Source: Neospora caninum Liverpool
Taxonomy: Eukaryota > Apicomplexa > Conoidasida > Eucoccidiorida > Sarcocystidae
Length of the DNA stretch: 64,000 bases
NCBI RefSeq assembly: GCF_000208865.1
Contig: NC_018398.1
Span: forward strand, 1,674,001 to 1,738,000
Direction of reading: 5' to 3'
In this document: one piece after another, positions 23,370 through 35,000 of the stretch
Layout of the letters: each line of letters starts with the position of its first letter
Numbering within the stretch: the first letter of the stretch is position 1
Notes under the pieces: model-generated
Seen by the model: the letters and a program-made list of their open reading frames with translations, nothing else
Told to the model about the DNA's origin: nothing
Database searches by the model: none
Made by a program: the position numbers and the translations under genes

Positions 23370-23601
23370 CTAGGTGTTTCCCCAGTTTCGATTTCCACTG
23401 ATGATCCGTGGCCCCACGTTACGAAAAAGTGTAGACAATACAGCAAAAGCGAGGAATGCGTAGCACAAGCCGAGACCAACGGCCTTCTCTCGATGTTCTT
23501 GTTGAACATGCGGATATACATGTGAACGTACTTCTTTCGCCGTCCACACCATGAGTACGATCAGTGCGCTGGCGGAAGTAGTAAAATTGCCCAAGAACTT
23601 A
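23370..23601 (-). CDS. Candidate terminal exon of a small multi-pass membrane protein
   Basis: After a gaaacag acceptor the frame reads 76 residues to a stop, starting KFLGNFTTSASALIVLMVWT. There are two hydrophobic segments, SASALIVLMVW and GLGLCYAFLAFAVLSTLF, separated by a charged loop. No family is recognised. The upstream exons were not resolved; possible ones lie at 24.8-24.95 kb and 25.9-26.1 kb. Confidence 0.3.
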
Positions 23602-26600
23602 CTGTTTCAAGCAGAAGGTTGCAAAGAAATTCCAATTTTGCACTCAGGAAAATAACCAGCCCAGGTTAGGCTGGCATGCGAACTCTGCATGCCCCACCAA
23701 AAGGACCCTTCGAGCTGAACCACTTGTAGTTGACGGGATCAACTTGTGATCTGTTTGTCGAGCAGGTCACGTGTACATTGAGGGAGCTCTAAAATCCTCC
23801 TCAAGCAAGAAACCGTCGACTGCCGAGGCAGCGGAGGGACTCTACCCTTGCTGAGGTGCAAAAAGACCGGCAGAGCTGCATTCCTCCTGCTGAGGAATGG
23901 AAAGAATGGGGATGCACGAGTCATCAGAGAACATTCAGCCTTGTCCACATATCTGAAAGGCACATGAGTGCACAGGACTACACGGTTCGACTCGGACCCA
24001 GTTTTACATCAACGCATCAACGTCTCTTCTACTGCATCCAACTGAAAGAACACCTTTCTCTTTTATGCCGACGTACTGGGGCATCATCCATGAGGAAAAG
24101 AGCAATGTCTTACTCGTCTTTCTCATTCAATGGCCCTCGCGTGTTCTGTCGAAGCGATAGTGAAGAGATTAATATCAGCAATTCTACAGGCCGAATCCGA
24201 TCTACAGGGGAATTTTTAGTACTGGCTAGCCTCGAAACGTTGGCGATTTTCCGGATTTGGACAAGGGAGAGCAGAGTTAACTGGTGGTTTCTTGGCATGT
24301 TAACAGGGAAACCGTCGCCTCGTTTTCCCTGGGGCGTCGCGAACTTCCTTTGTGGAGGCAGACTGGGACTTGAGAAATAGGTGCCGAAGTCGGCTACGGC
24401 TTCTAACCGGTGGCCTGTGTCGGGGGCTCGCTGCAGCTGAACGCACATCAGTCTGTACCTCTTTGTGGATGTATTTCACTGTACCGACCCGGCCTTGTTT
24501 TCTGAAAGATAGTCAGTTTCCCTGTCTGTGTTTCTAGTTTCTGCTGTGCTGCTGTGTATGCCTGCACCTTCCACGTCCCTCGGTCTACAGAATGCCACTT
24601 TGGTACAGCGATTCCGATACTTTTCCCATATTGACCTTACGAATTCTGCCTTGATCCTCTACGGAGGAGGCTGTTCAAGGTTGAATTTTGTAGCCGGCCC
24701 TGCCGCTTCCCAAACTCACCAAGGCGTTCGCCATACATCGGCCTGTGAACTTCAGATCTTTCTCGGCCCTCTCCTCCACACGGCTTCTTGATCCGTTTGT
24801 AAACGCACAACTCTGGACAGCCATGCTGTCTCCTGTTAACCCCGTGCATCTTCTTAGCCTCATTTCTCCAGAGGCTCCAGTCCGCGTATCCGGCAACCGC
24901 TCGGAAGATTCGTGCTCTGGCGAGCTGGACGTATGAAATGCGATTTTGCCAGTGTGTGTAGTGCCTCCTCCCTGTTGGCGCGCGAGGGAACCTCATCGCA
25001 TGCAATTGTCTCAATTAGTCTTCGACATACGCGGCAGAACGGGTGGACCTCGGGAAACCGCAAGCGCAAAAAGAGGGCCCCATCATGGCAGCCACAGAGA
25101 CCCTCTCGAAAAAGGTGTGCAGGGTGTCTGCAGTGAGGAAGTGATGCCTCCCTCGAAGAACAGTGTCAGCCAGGCAGAAACGCATAGCCGGCACACCCTC
25201 TGGGAATTCGAATTGTAGTCATATGCGTTTTGTGCTTCGTACCACAAGTATGCTCAGACATCCTGTTAGTTTCGTGGCAAGTTCGCTTTGCTTCTCTGTT
25301 CGTTCGCGGTGACTGGACGCAGGCTAAGTGGTCCGTCGAGGAAGTGGAGCGGGTTATCCTTGAGGTGGTTGAAGGTGAGGACGAGCGCAGTTCCCCCGGT
25401 GTGTTCCGGCCTGTGTCCGTTTAACAACACCACAGCTCACGAAAGAGCGTCAGGTGCACAAGCCTTGACGTCTTCCCTTCACCCCGCACAGCGGCGTTCG
25501 AGGAGAGAACTGTACACAGCTGTTTGTTTCTCAATAATACGCGGGACACCACTGGTTGACTGGAGATGAAGAGCTGCAGGCAGCTTTGTCGCTAACGAAA
25601 ACGCCGTGTCGAAGAAGTTTCCGGCATGCGACCGACGAAGACTTCCGTACTTGGTGCCGCACGACATCCAAAAGTATAGGACACAAGGGCTGCGTATCCG
25701 TTGCTGAGATGTTTTAGAGTTTTGTCTTTGGATGCACCCGCGTTGTTCTTCCGTGTCAGTCCACAGACAGTCTACGCGAGGAACTTGCTTCCTCGGAGCA
25801 TCTCCTGGGCAGAAACAGCTCAGGAGGAGGGACGAATTCACCGAAAAGACGCCTGTAGAAAGGGCGTGCATCTACGTCAAGGCCCGCGTGTGCCTGTGGA
25901 GTTGGTGCTTTCTCTGTAGACCAGCTGCAGGATGTTGAGTACGACGAAGGGGTTGTCTCCCAATGGGTCAACAACATCTGCGAGGAATGTTCGCGGCGGC
26001 TTGTGGACTTGAAGATGCCGTTCAAGTATATTGGTCCGTCTCCCACAGGAAAACTCTGGAAACGCTTCGGTGTCCTCATGCATCCCGTTCCCTGTTTAAG
26101 GATGGCTGGAAGGGCTGTCTCAGCAGTGGTTCGAATGTGACCTATCCCCAAACAGTGTTTCTTTCACACCTTGCGTTTTAACCCAAACAGAAGCCTTGGC
26201 GCTGCAAAAAGAGTCGCAGCCTGCTTACTTTCCCGTATGCAGTGCTCTTAGTCATACAACTATCCAGGTAATGGTAGCCGTACCGCAGATGCCTCCCTGA
26301 ATTGGCTTTCACCCGCGCTGACAATGTGCTTGCCATCTTGTCCAACAAACGCACGTTTCATGGTGTACAGCTGTTTTTCCGGCGGTCAAAGGTTTGGCAA
26401 ACGATGAACCGGTTGAAGTATCCAGGCCGGGATGTCCAGTTTATCGTGCCCCAGAACACGTCTTTCTTTTCTAGATACCTAGTGCCGGTAACCGTATTCC
26501 TTTTGCCCTGTAACCCAGCAACTGGTGCTTCGGACAGAGAAGATCGCCACTGGCGTTTTGTTGTGCGCCTTTCCTTCTCTCTCTCCCAAGATATGTTTCT

Positions 26601-29157
26601 TGTGCTTCCGACGTGGCAGACCCGAATGCAGCGAACAAACAGCTGGCTGTTTAGGCCCCAAACCCGCTCGTATGGCAGATCACTTTTCGCGTTGCTCATT
26701 CGGGCGCCGAGCCTAGGCCGTGCAGCAGGCAACGACCAGTGCAAGCGGATTTGCATCACGGACCCCTTCACGCGTTTCCTGTCTCTCCGTGTCGGTACTT
26801 TTCCATGTTCAGTGCAAACGGCGGTTCTACAACGAACGGGCGCGGGCATTCATGCAGGCTCCTCCTGTTTCTGGGAACCTGCCGACGACGGTGGGTCTCG
26901 CGAGTTCCCTGCTGTCCAGTCAAATGAGGACAGGGACAGACACAACCACCGAAGCACCCAAGTTCTAACTTTTTCCCCAGGCAGCCGCGCGCGTGTAGCA
27001 TTTGTGGGGGAGCAAGTGCGCCAAGTCGCAGTGCGAGTGCCTGCCACATTTAACGTCTCCGCCTGTCTCTGACGTGTGGCTTGTTGCGGATCCTTCAAGA
27101 GGTTGTTCAACACATCGTCCTTTACCCGTCTCTTCTTGCCGTCTCTTCGCGACTCTTCAGGCACGATCGTCTGCCTCTGGCCGCGTGAGAGGCTGCAGAG
27201 TCAAGAGAAGAAAGGCGGCGTCCAGGCCTGTGTGGTTGTCTACGTTATCAGTCTCTAACCAGCGGAACCGTTCCCTGAAGGTTTGTGTACAGAATGGACA
27301 ACGGAAGAACTCACTCAAGAGAAAACACAAAACTTCCCTCTCCTAAACAACGAAAATACGATCCCGCAAAAATGACAAAGTCTCAATCTGGGGCCATAGC
27401 GGACCGCTTCAGCCACTGCCGTAGAGTAAACGTACTTTCTGAGATCGTCTTAATACGAAGCCACAAACGGCAGTCCGGAACGCCAAGGAGGCGGAGCCGA
27501 TCGACCGGTGTGTCTTTCGTCTCGCTAGCGCCATGTCTTCTCTGTTTCTCCGCACGGAACGGCAGAAAACTCACACGTCTAAAATACACGGGCTTTCTGT
27601 TGTCCCTGTGCAACCTGCGGGCGACGGCCTAGGCATGTATAGGGCTAGCGTTCTGCCGAGAAACGCGTCAGCTCCTTTCCCCGAAGTGAATGCACTCGTG
27701 GCTTGGAGCACGGCATCCTCGGTGAAGGCCGTTGCGCCCTCCCGCGTTTCCACTCCCCTGTGTCGCTCCTGCCGCGTCTGTCCCTCGAGCCATGAAAGTA
27801 AAGCTGTGTCTCAGAGGGCTGTCAAAGGGGAGAGGACGGGCACTGGAGAACGCGTGCCGGCCGGGACCTCCGAGAGGCACTGTCGCGGTGACGCGTTGCC
27901 TTCGGCTCTGCGACGGGGACATCGTTGTGAGAGGAAAAATCCTGAGAGCTAGAGTGTTCCGAACGAGTCTACGAGCAGGTTTCCCATAAACTGTCTGTCT
28001 CACGGGAAAGAACGCGGGCGGCCGCGAGGGCAGTTGAGGATTTTGAGCCGCGTTCGATGTTCACATCAATCGAAAACGCGGGGCTTCCATTTGCATCTCA
28101 TCGCAGCTCTTCTTGTCACAAGGTACAAAGTCGGTCCTGTTTACTCTTTCTCGCGAGTCAGTTTGTTCTCGTGTCTGCCACCGCACTACGCTCCTGTCTG
28201 TCTCTCTCACGCTCGCGGAAGACGCTGCACAGCAGACCCATCTCAGTGAATCCCGTGTCCAGTGTCCTCTCATGTCTCGAACCATTTTCGCGTGGAGTTC
28301 ATTCGCGGCTCCAGGCCTTGTCTTTGGTATCCGCAACGCGATTATGCATAGAGGCGCTCTACTTGCGACAGCCAGTAGAGGCACGTGCGAGGGGGGAAGG
28401 GGCAAGAATGATCCGTGTCCTTCACCTCAATATCCGTGTAAACGAGGGACCGGAAAGAAACCCTTCTCCCGCTCTGGCTCTGTCTCAAAAAGAGACAATT
28501 CCCGTTTGAGGCGGGCCGTCTCCTGTTCTTGAAACGGCTTTGAAAACACGTCGCAAGGGAGTGCTTCCCCCTTGTGTGCAACGTTGCTCCGACTCCCAAA
28601 AGAAGTTACCCGTTCACAAGCACCTGAGTCTGTTTACATCAACCTGAAGGGTCTCGGATGCTCACACCCCGCAGTTCCAGTGTATTTCTGGCCTCGTCTT
28701 GCATGCGAGTACACCGGAACGTTCTCCTTCCCGAGTACGGTCACTGAACCCTGAATCTGCTGCTCGTTGGCAGGCCTCTGCGCTAGTAGTCAAGTCTGCA
28801 TGCAACACTCTGTGCACATCAGTTGCCTACAGCTTTTTTCGAATTCGCTGCCTCTTTTGGATGAATTTTTCTGCATGCCCTTCCCGGGTTCCGTTCACCT
28901 CATCGGCAAGCAAAGGATCACCCGTTCTCGGGCCTAGGCAAGAGTACTGCAGGCGAGGACGCTGGACCTCTTCCACTGTTTTTCTTGCTTGGCTCCGCCA
29001 GTTGACAAGAAGCCAAAGGAAAATACGAACCAAGATTTTTTTATTGTCGGCAGAGGCGAGCATGAGGCAGGTGAAGACGAGGAAAGAGGAGAGGTTGGAC
29101 TTCTCCAAATGAAGGCCTCGTGTAGTGCAGACGACAACGTGGTTTCAGGCTCTGCAG
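23602..29157. other. Gene-poor stretch with unassembled candidate minus-strand exons
   Basis: Three pieces look more protein-like than their surroundings. About 24930-24838 (after cgtccag) encodes LARARIFRAVAGYADWSLWR. An ATG at 24824 leads into a frame ending at a GTGAGT donor near 24724. About 26030-25930 encodes KPPRTFLADVVDPLGDNPFV, and a competing frame overlaps it. They could be upstream exons of the membrane protein ending at 23370, but phases could not be linked. Plus-strand frames at 26302-27072 and 27533-27952 have no supporting features. The last part (28.8-29.15 kb) is probably the 3' UTR of the Alba gene. Confidence 0.3.
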
Positions 29158-30707
29158 TCATTCACATTCTCTCTCCATGTTTTCTTCTTGATTTTTCGGA
29201 GGCAGTCGCAGCGAAACATGAAGCATGACGTCCGTCCGTCTTGTCTCGCCTCCAGTCTGCACATAAAGACACAAATGCGCGCTCACGGCAATCGCCACTT
29301 CCCTGTAACAAGCAAACAGCGCCGAACCGTCAGGCATTCGAACTGACAGGCACTGCAGCTTACCTACCCAGTTACGCGGAGGATCCGACAGCGTATTGAC
29401 GCTAAACGTGACGCATTGAAGAGTGTAAGTGAAAACGGTTTCGGCATCCAAATGCGCATGCGCAACGCAGTGCAGACGCCAGCAAGTCCAAAGTAGTTCT
29501 GACGGGATATATAGGTAACCCCCGGGCGTTACCGGAGATTCCAAGAGTCGCGTAGCCACGCAAGTGGACTCAGCAGGGAGGAACCATGAGGCAGAATTCG
29601 CTCTTACGTCGAAGTCGGAGAAAAAAGAATGCTGCAGAAGACCCGGGAGTTTCCTCTTGAGGATTTCAGCGATGGACACAACTTTATCCATTCCTCCTCC
29701 TCCAACGCGCCCGCACAATTCCACGTGACCGTTCTGAGGAACACAGGCACTCCGGGAAAAACGACTGCTGGAAGGAAGCTCAGATCACACATTCAGATCT
29801 CAGCGGAATGCAGCACAGACCGAGGGGAACAAATGCACGCACACAGGAGTGGACCTACGCTTACACGAAGACTCTCACAACAGTGCTAATAGTTTTCGTG
29901 AGCGCTTGCATCTGTACACCGACGTATACCTATCTACTAGCCTGTCGCCCTCGCACTATATATATATATATATATATATATGGTGTGCATGCACTGTGCA
30001 GTTACTTATGTGGATGTAAGGCGCAGATGTGTTTCACTGTTTTGAAACAAAGACTACTACGCCACGACTTCGAAGTCTGGAGTTCCCGCAGCCTCCTCCT
30101 TCCGGAGAGAGTCTGACTGCTCCAATCGGAGAGGCCCGATGGATCCCGGCGCCCTTCCCAGAACGAGGGAGCTTTGGCCTCTGGTGTCCGTCTTCGTCCG
30201 CTACATGTGAAGGAGCCCTAGGAACCGATAAGTTTTGGTTTTTAAGCAAAAGGCTAAAATTAAAGTTGAAGCCATGGTGAAAACGAGTTATTACAATTAG
30301 TAATAGCGTTTGTATATGACCAAAAACCTGGGTTTCTTTTGGCTCAGTGATCGACCGAGTACCCGTTCAAGAGCGTCAAGGGCGTGCTGGATGGTCTTGT
30401 GCATGCGTGTGCCGCCCCTGATCTCCAGTCGCCCATCTCGTCCGCGTTCTGGTTCCTTCCCGTTTCCCCCTCCCTCTCTCCGACCCTCCCCGCCGTTTTC
30501 TTCCCGTTCCTCGCTCGTCTCGGGTGCTTTCTCTCTCTCGCCAGCGTCGCTCTGCCCCCGCTGCGACATCGGCGGAGACCCGCTGCCTCGGGAGTTTCCA
30601 GGGACTGCCTCGTCGCTGGTGGCCGCACAGGCCGTTTCCGCGGCGCTAGGATTTGCCTGGAGACGGCGGGCGGACCTGACTCTCTGGACGCCAGTGGATG
30701 CGTCCAT
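29158..30707 (-). CDS. Alba-domain nucleic-acid-binding protein
   Basis: Three exons with consistent phase 0: 30707-30363, 29733-29608 and 29256-29158, giving 189 residues. The first ~93 residues are a Glu/Gly/Arg-rich low-complexity leader. The Alba fold follows: LEIRGGTRMHKTIQHALDAL (first strand and helix), then, across the first splice junction, NGHVELCGRVGGGGMDKVVS and IAEILKRKLPGLLQ (the conserved Gly-rich loop, helix and Lys-Arg motif), and finally the strands around DVMLHVSLRLPP. Alba proteins include the Rpp20/Rpp25 subunits of RNase P/MRP and apicomplexan translation regulators; which branch this belongs to cannot be told by eye. The first intron uses a slightly unusual GTACTC donor. 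The gene faces the bS6 gene across a 1.37-kb divergent spacer that carries a 23-bp tandem repeat. Confidence 0.82.
29957..29981. repeat. (TA)n microsatellite in Alba gene intron 1
   Basis: About 12 TA units followed by TGGTGTGCATGCA, so a TGCATGC motif lies immediately beside the microsatellite. Confidence 0.9.
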
Positions 30708-30794
30708 CGCTTCAGTCCCTTCCAGACACAGTCGCCCTCCCGTCCCTCAAAGCTGAAAAAGCCTCTCCCAGAAGCATTCCACGGAGCAGAGACC

Positions 30795-30886
30795 GGTGAG
30801 AAGCGCGCTCCGGTTCCGGTGAGAAGCGCGCTCCGGTTCCGGTGAGAAGCGCGCTCCGGTTCCGGTGAGAAGCGCGCTCCGGTTCC
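30795..30886. repeat. Four perfect copies of a 23-bp tandem repeat upstream of the Alba gene
   Basis: The unit starts GGTGAGAAGCGCGCTCCGGT and is repeated without a mismatch at 30795, 30818, 30841 and 30864. The array begins 88 bp 5' of the Alba start codon, in its promoter or 5' UTR. Tandem repeats of similar size drive the SAG1 promoter of Toxoplasma; a like role here is inference. Confidence 0.9.
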
Positions 30887-31238
30887 GGCGATACGGAGGA
30901 GCCAGAGAGAAGAGACAGCGGAATGCAACGGTCTGCGGCTGCTGCCACCAGGGGCGGAGCCGAGCGGGCGGTGTCCGCCGAGAGCCGCGCGTCCCACTGC
31001 TAAACTCAGGCAGCGAGAGGCAGAGAGGCTCGCAAACACGCGAAGCCACTGCAGTCAAAGGTGAGTCAACGGACAAGCGGGCACCGCAAAAAGGAACAGA
31101 TGCAGGAGCAGAAAGAAGAGGACGCCTCCGCAGATCTACAAAAGCTGCCCTACCATCTTTTTTTCTCGCCCTGAGAGGAAGCACATCAAAAAGCGGCATT
31201 TCTCGTGCCCGAACGCGAGCAGAGAAGGTCAATCGAGA

Positions 31239-31245
31239 TGCATGC
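31239..31245. promoter_or_regulatory. TGCATGC motif in the Alba/bS6 divergent spacer
   Basis: TGCATGC is a palindromic motif enriched in coccidian promoters and attributed to ApiAP2 factors. This copy lies in the spacer between two divergently transcribed genes, about 530 bp from the Alba start codon and 830 bp from the bS6 start. Confidence 0.4.
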
Positions 31246-32072
31246 ACACAGCCGGCGGAAAAGCATGCGGCGTCTCGCATGTGCGCCGTTAGATGCTCGC
31301 CGCGAAAAACACGGCTGCAGGTTCTTCTGTCTCTCCTCTCCACGTCCTTTTGTCTTCTCTTCGCCCGTGTGAGCTCCCAGCTGGAGATGGCAAGGAGTCG
31401 ACGAGCCCAAGACGGGAATCCCCTTTTTTTCGTGGCCGGGTGGCAAGAGAGCCTCGCTCGCGGGTACCGCGCACCTTTTTTACTTTCGTGGTGTCCGCAC
31501 ACGGACCGCGTCGTTCCCAGTAGCGAGCTGTTGTTGGCTTTCCAGAGTCTACACTTTCTTCTCTTTTTGTTTCGTGCTCGGTCGTTTCGCCGTTGTCTCG
31601 CCCCTTCTCAATGCGGCTGCCTCCGCCGTTCGCCGGCAACTGCGGATACAGCACAAGACACGAAAAGAGGCAGCGGCGGGCAAAAGCGAAAGGACGCGGG
31701 AGCAGAAGCAACGGAGGAACAAAATCGGTGGACTCAGAGGTAGAGCCATCGAAAGGACGGCGGGGGAGGCAGCCGGTGACGCAGGGAGAGAGAGGCAAAA
31801 GAATTGACGCGCGTGTGCGCGCCGGAGAAGGACGAAGTCGGCGTGCGAGGAGAGACAGCCGAACGGACACGAGGAAGAAAAGGAGACGAAGCGTGGAACG
31901 GGAGGAGGGAAGAGGTCCCCAGGAGAGAGACGACACAGGCACGGGGAAGCAGGCCAGGAAGTTTTAGAGCCGAAGACAAGGCCGCCGGATTCGTGGCTGA
32001 CGACCGAGAGCCTGTCTCCGTCGGCCGCACCGTGTCTTCTCTGGCCCCCGCGAGTCTTTCCGCATCGCCGAA

Positions 32073-35000
32073 ATGTCAACGGAGAGCGAGGAAACGGCGC
32101 CAGGCAGTGCGGAGCCAGAGAGGAGAGAAGAATGGAGGGCAAGACAGTCCTGGCGGAGAGGGGCGAGACAACGCGACGGCGTCCGAGAACTCAACGAGCG
32201 TCATGGAGAAGAAAGTCCCGCGGTTCTCTCCAGACCGTCTCTCGAGCAGAGGGAACAGGGAGCGACTACTCGTCGCGTTGGGGCTCTTAGCAGGGACGAA
32301 GAGGCGGGCTCGCCAACAGAGGACTCGGGCAATGCCTTGACACGCGCGAGTCTCTCTCCCTTCCACAGCCAGTCGGCAGGTGCTCCGAGGCGACGACGCC
32401 GTTCTTCTCTGGCGCCGCGCGACTCTGCCTCTCCATCCCCGTTACCTGTGTCTCGCTCTGCTTCGTTTCCCTCCTCGGTCGGTGCCTGGCAGCGCAAGTT
32501 TTCCTCGGACGCGTCGTCTTCGCCTGTCTCCTCGCGGCGCGCGCGCCTGGGGGCTTCGCCCTCGCTGTCTCACTCCGCCCCGTCCCCTGCTTTTCTGTGC
32601 GCGGCGCCAGCTTCAACTTTGTCCGCGGCCTCCGGGACTCTCCCTGCCTGGGTGCCAGACAGACCCGCGCACGCCTGGCCTGTTTGTGGGGCAAGAAGGC
32701 CTCGCCCTGCTCAGGGTGCCAGAGCTCGGCGAGCCTTTTTCGCGCGGTCGTTCTTCCCCACGGAGGCGCAGGGAACCAGCTTGGAAAAAAAGGCGGACGT
32801 TTCCGCTGCCTCCGCGCTGCCTCCGTTTCGCTCGACGCGTCCTCGTGCTGCTTCTACGTCGCTTCTCCGCTGTCTCTCTCTCTGCGCGGGTTCTTCAACC
32901 TCAGTTTCGCCACCGCGTCTTCCTGCCTTCCCCCGCCGGCGCGCGTCTCAGCTTGTGCAGGCGCGGATTTCCCCTCCCAGCTCGAGACGGGCTGCTTTCG
33001 CTTGGCGTCTCGCTGCGCCTCGCTTTTTTTCTCTCAGTCCGTGCCTGCGGAAGGAAGGGGGCGTTCACATTCCTCGTGCTGCATGCTCGTGGTCCTCTCC
33101 TGCGCATCTGTGTTTGCTCGGTTTCGCGTGTGTCCTTGTCTGTTTCACCAAACCCGAGCTTTTGCTTTTGCCTGTCTTGATCTGGCGGTATCTTCTCTCG
33201 ACTTGCCTCTCTTTTCCAGTCCGGTTCTCGTCCACCCCCTTAGCTTGTCCGTTTCGCACTGCTCGCGCCTCGGAAGACCTCCGCCACGCCCTCCAGCTCC
33301 CCTCGCTCTTCGCCTCCTCCGCTGTGTCTCTGTGGCTGGCTGGTGTCGTCGTGCGTCTCTCTTCGGCGCGACTTTGTCTCTTCTCCCTCGACGCGGGCCT
33401 TTTGGGGGGCCTTTGCCGCCGTGCCTCATCTCCCGCCTCACGCCAACCCTTCCCGATCGCGAGTCCAGGCGGCGAAGCAAAATGTCTCTTGTCTGTTTTG
33501 TCTGCTTCGCGCGTCTCTGTTCCTGCACTTGAAACCAAGACAAGACGCGTGAGACAGCTGAACGACCGACAACGGCGCTGGCGAACCTGTCTGCGTCTTC
33601 TCGCTTTCCTTCCTCTCGTTTGTCGAGCGGCCCCGGTCGCGGGTGGTGTCTGGCTTTCGCCTGTCGTGCCGCATGGACAACGTCCCTGCAGTCGGTTCCA
33701 AGAGGCTAGAAACGATAGCGGTTTCGTCTGCATGCAGCGCACGTCTCGCCGGCAAACAGCTGCGTTTTCGTTCCCTCCGTTTTCCTCTCCAACGCCTCTC
33801 GATGCTTCGTCTTGCTCGTCTCAGTCTCCCTTTTCGTCTCCGCCGGTCGTCTTCACGCAGGGGACGAGCGATCGACGAGCTCCCACGGGCCTCCATGCGC
33901 GGTCCGGCCAAGGCCCAGGAGCGCCGCTGTGGGGTCTCTCGCTTTCTTCTCCCTTCTCCAGACTGGCGCCGTCTCCTTCCTTTTCTCCGTCCTTCTCGGC
34001 TTGTGCTCCCGCAGCTTCGGTTTCCGTTTCTCTGCACGCGGCCACCCTGTTGCGTCCCCGGTCTCCCTCTCTGCATGTGGGGGCGAGCCGCTTCGCTTCT
34101 TGTCTGGTTTCGCCAAGAGCCGCAGGCGACGCTCTCGGCGCCGCGCCGCCTTTCTCGTCTGCTTGCCTTCTTGGGCCTTCGCGCAGCCTCGCCTCCAGTC
34201 CCGCTTTCGCCCTTCGTCCGGCGGCTTGCCAATGGGCCTCTGGCAAGAGAGACGACAGGGTGTCATTGGACGCAGCGGAGGCGCCGTCCGAGTGCGTGCG
34301 CTCCTTTGCACGCTCCCCGCAGAAACGGGCAAACCTCCAGGAGGCTGTCACCTCTTTAGGAGAGACGAGGGCGGAGGAGGCCGAGCAAACGGAGAAGGCC
34401 AAGCAAACGGAGAAGGCCAAGCAGGAAGAAGGCACAGGCGAAGGCCTGCCACGGCGACTCCTAGTTCCCCGCCGCAAGCTCGACAAAGAGCCGCACTTAA
34501 GGCAGTACCGCCCTTCAGTTGTTGATGGTAAACCTGCGTTGTTCTGTCTCCAGTCCTCGATACACAAAACGTTTCGGCTTTTCCCCCTCTCTTTCGTGCA
34601 GACAGAGTCGCACATGCATACACAAAAGTGTGTATATAGGCGCCTACTCCGCCGATATATACGCCTATGTGTTGCTATGTGACTCAAACCTATCGAGTAA
34701 ATATGAAACTAATCAGTTAAGACTGCATTCACGTACAGGGTGTCTTTTGATAGAGTAGATACGGCAACAAGTTATGGCGCATGCAGTCTTGACACTCGGA
34801 CTTGCAGCAATTTTCGTGAACGTCAGGCGTTCCGTGCTGTCATTGGACACGGTAGCCATTTGCCTGTAAACAGTCTTGTGGTGCTGAGGGTTTTTTTGGC
34901 TGCATATGAAAGTCGGTGCACATAGCCACATTCCTGCATCTGCCTGCATCTACATTTGTCGACAAACATCTGCAAGTATATGATCACGTATTGTCCATCA

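Noticed and set aside
26302..27072. 256-codon plus-strand frame
   Set aside because: No motif, no signal peptide, no splice partners, and overlapped by open minus-strand frames of similar length.
27076..27164. Charged minus-strand stretch KKRRVKDDVLNNLLKDPQQA as an exon
   Set aside because: It reads like protein, but no acceptor/donor pair in phase with any neighbouring exon was found.
28827..29108. 93-codon minus-strand frame just downstream of the Alba stop
   Set aside because: The Alba gene ends in phase at 29158, so this is most likely 3' UTR.
30865..31942. Long frames on both strands (292 codons +, 217-251 codons -) between the Alba and bS6 genes
   Set aside because: GC-rich DNA leaves all frames open. 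Composition is Arg/Ser noise, and one set simply translates the 23-bp tandem repeat.
33438..34687. Minus-strand frames of 264 and 288 codons
   Set aside because: Antisense to the long first exon of the bS6 gene, Arg-rich, with no features.
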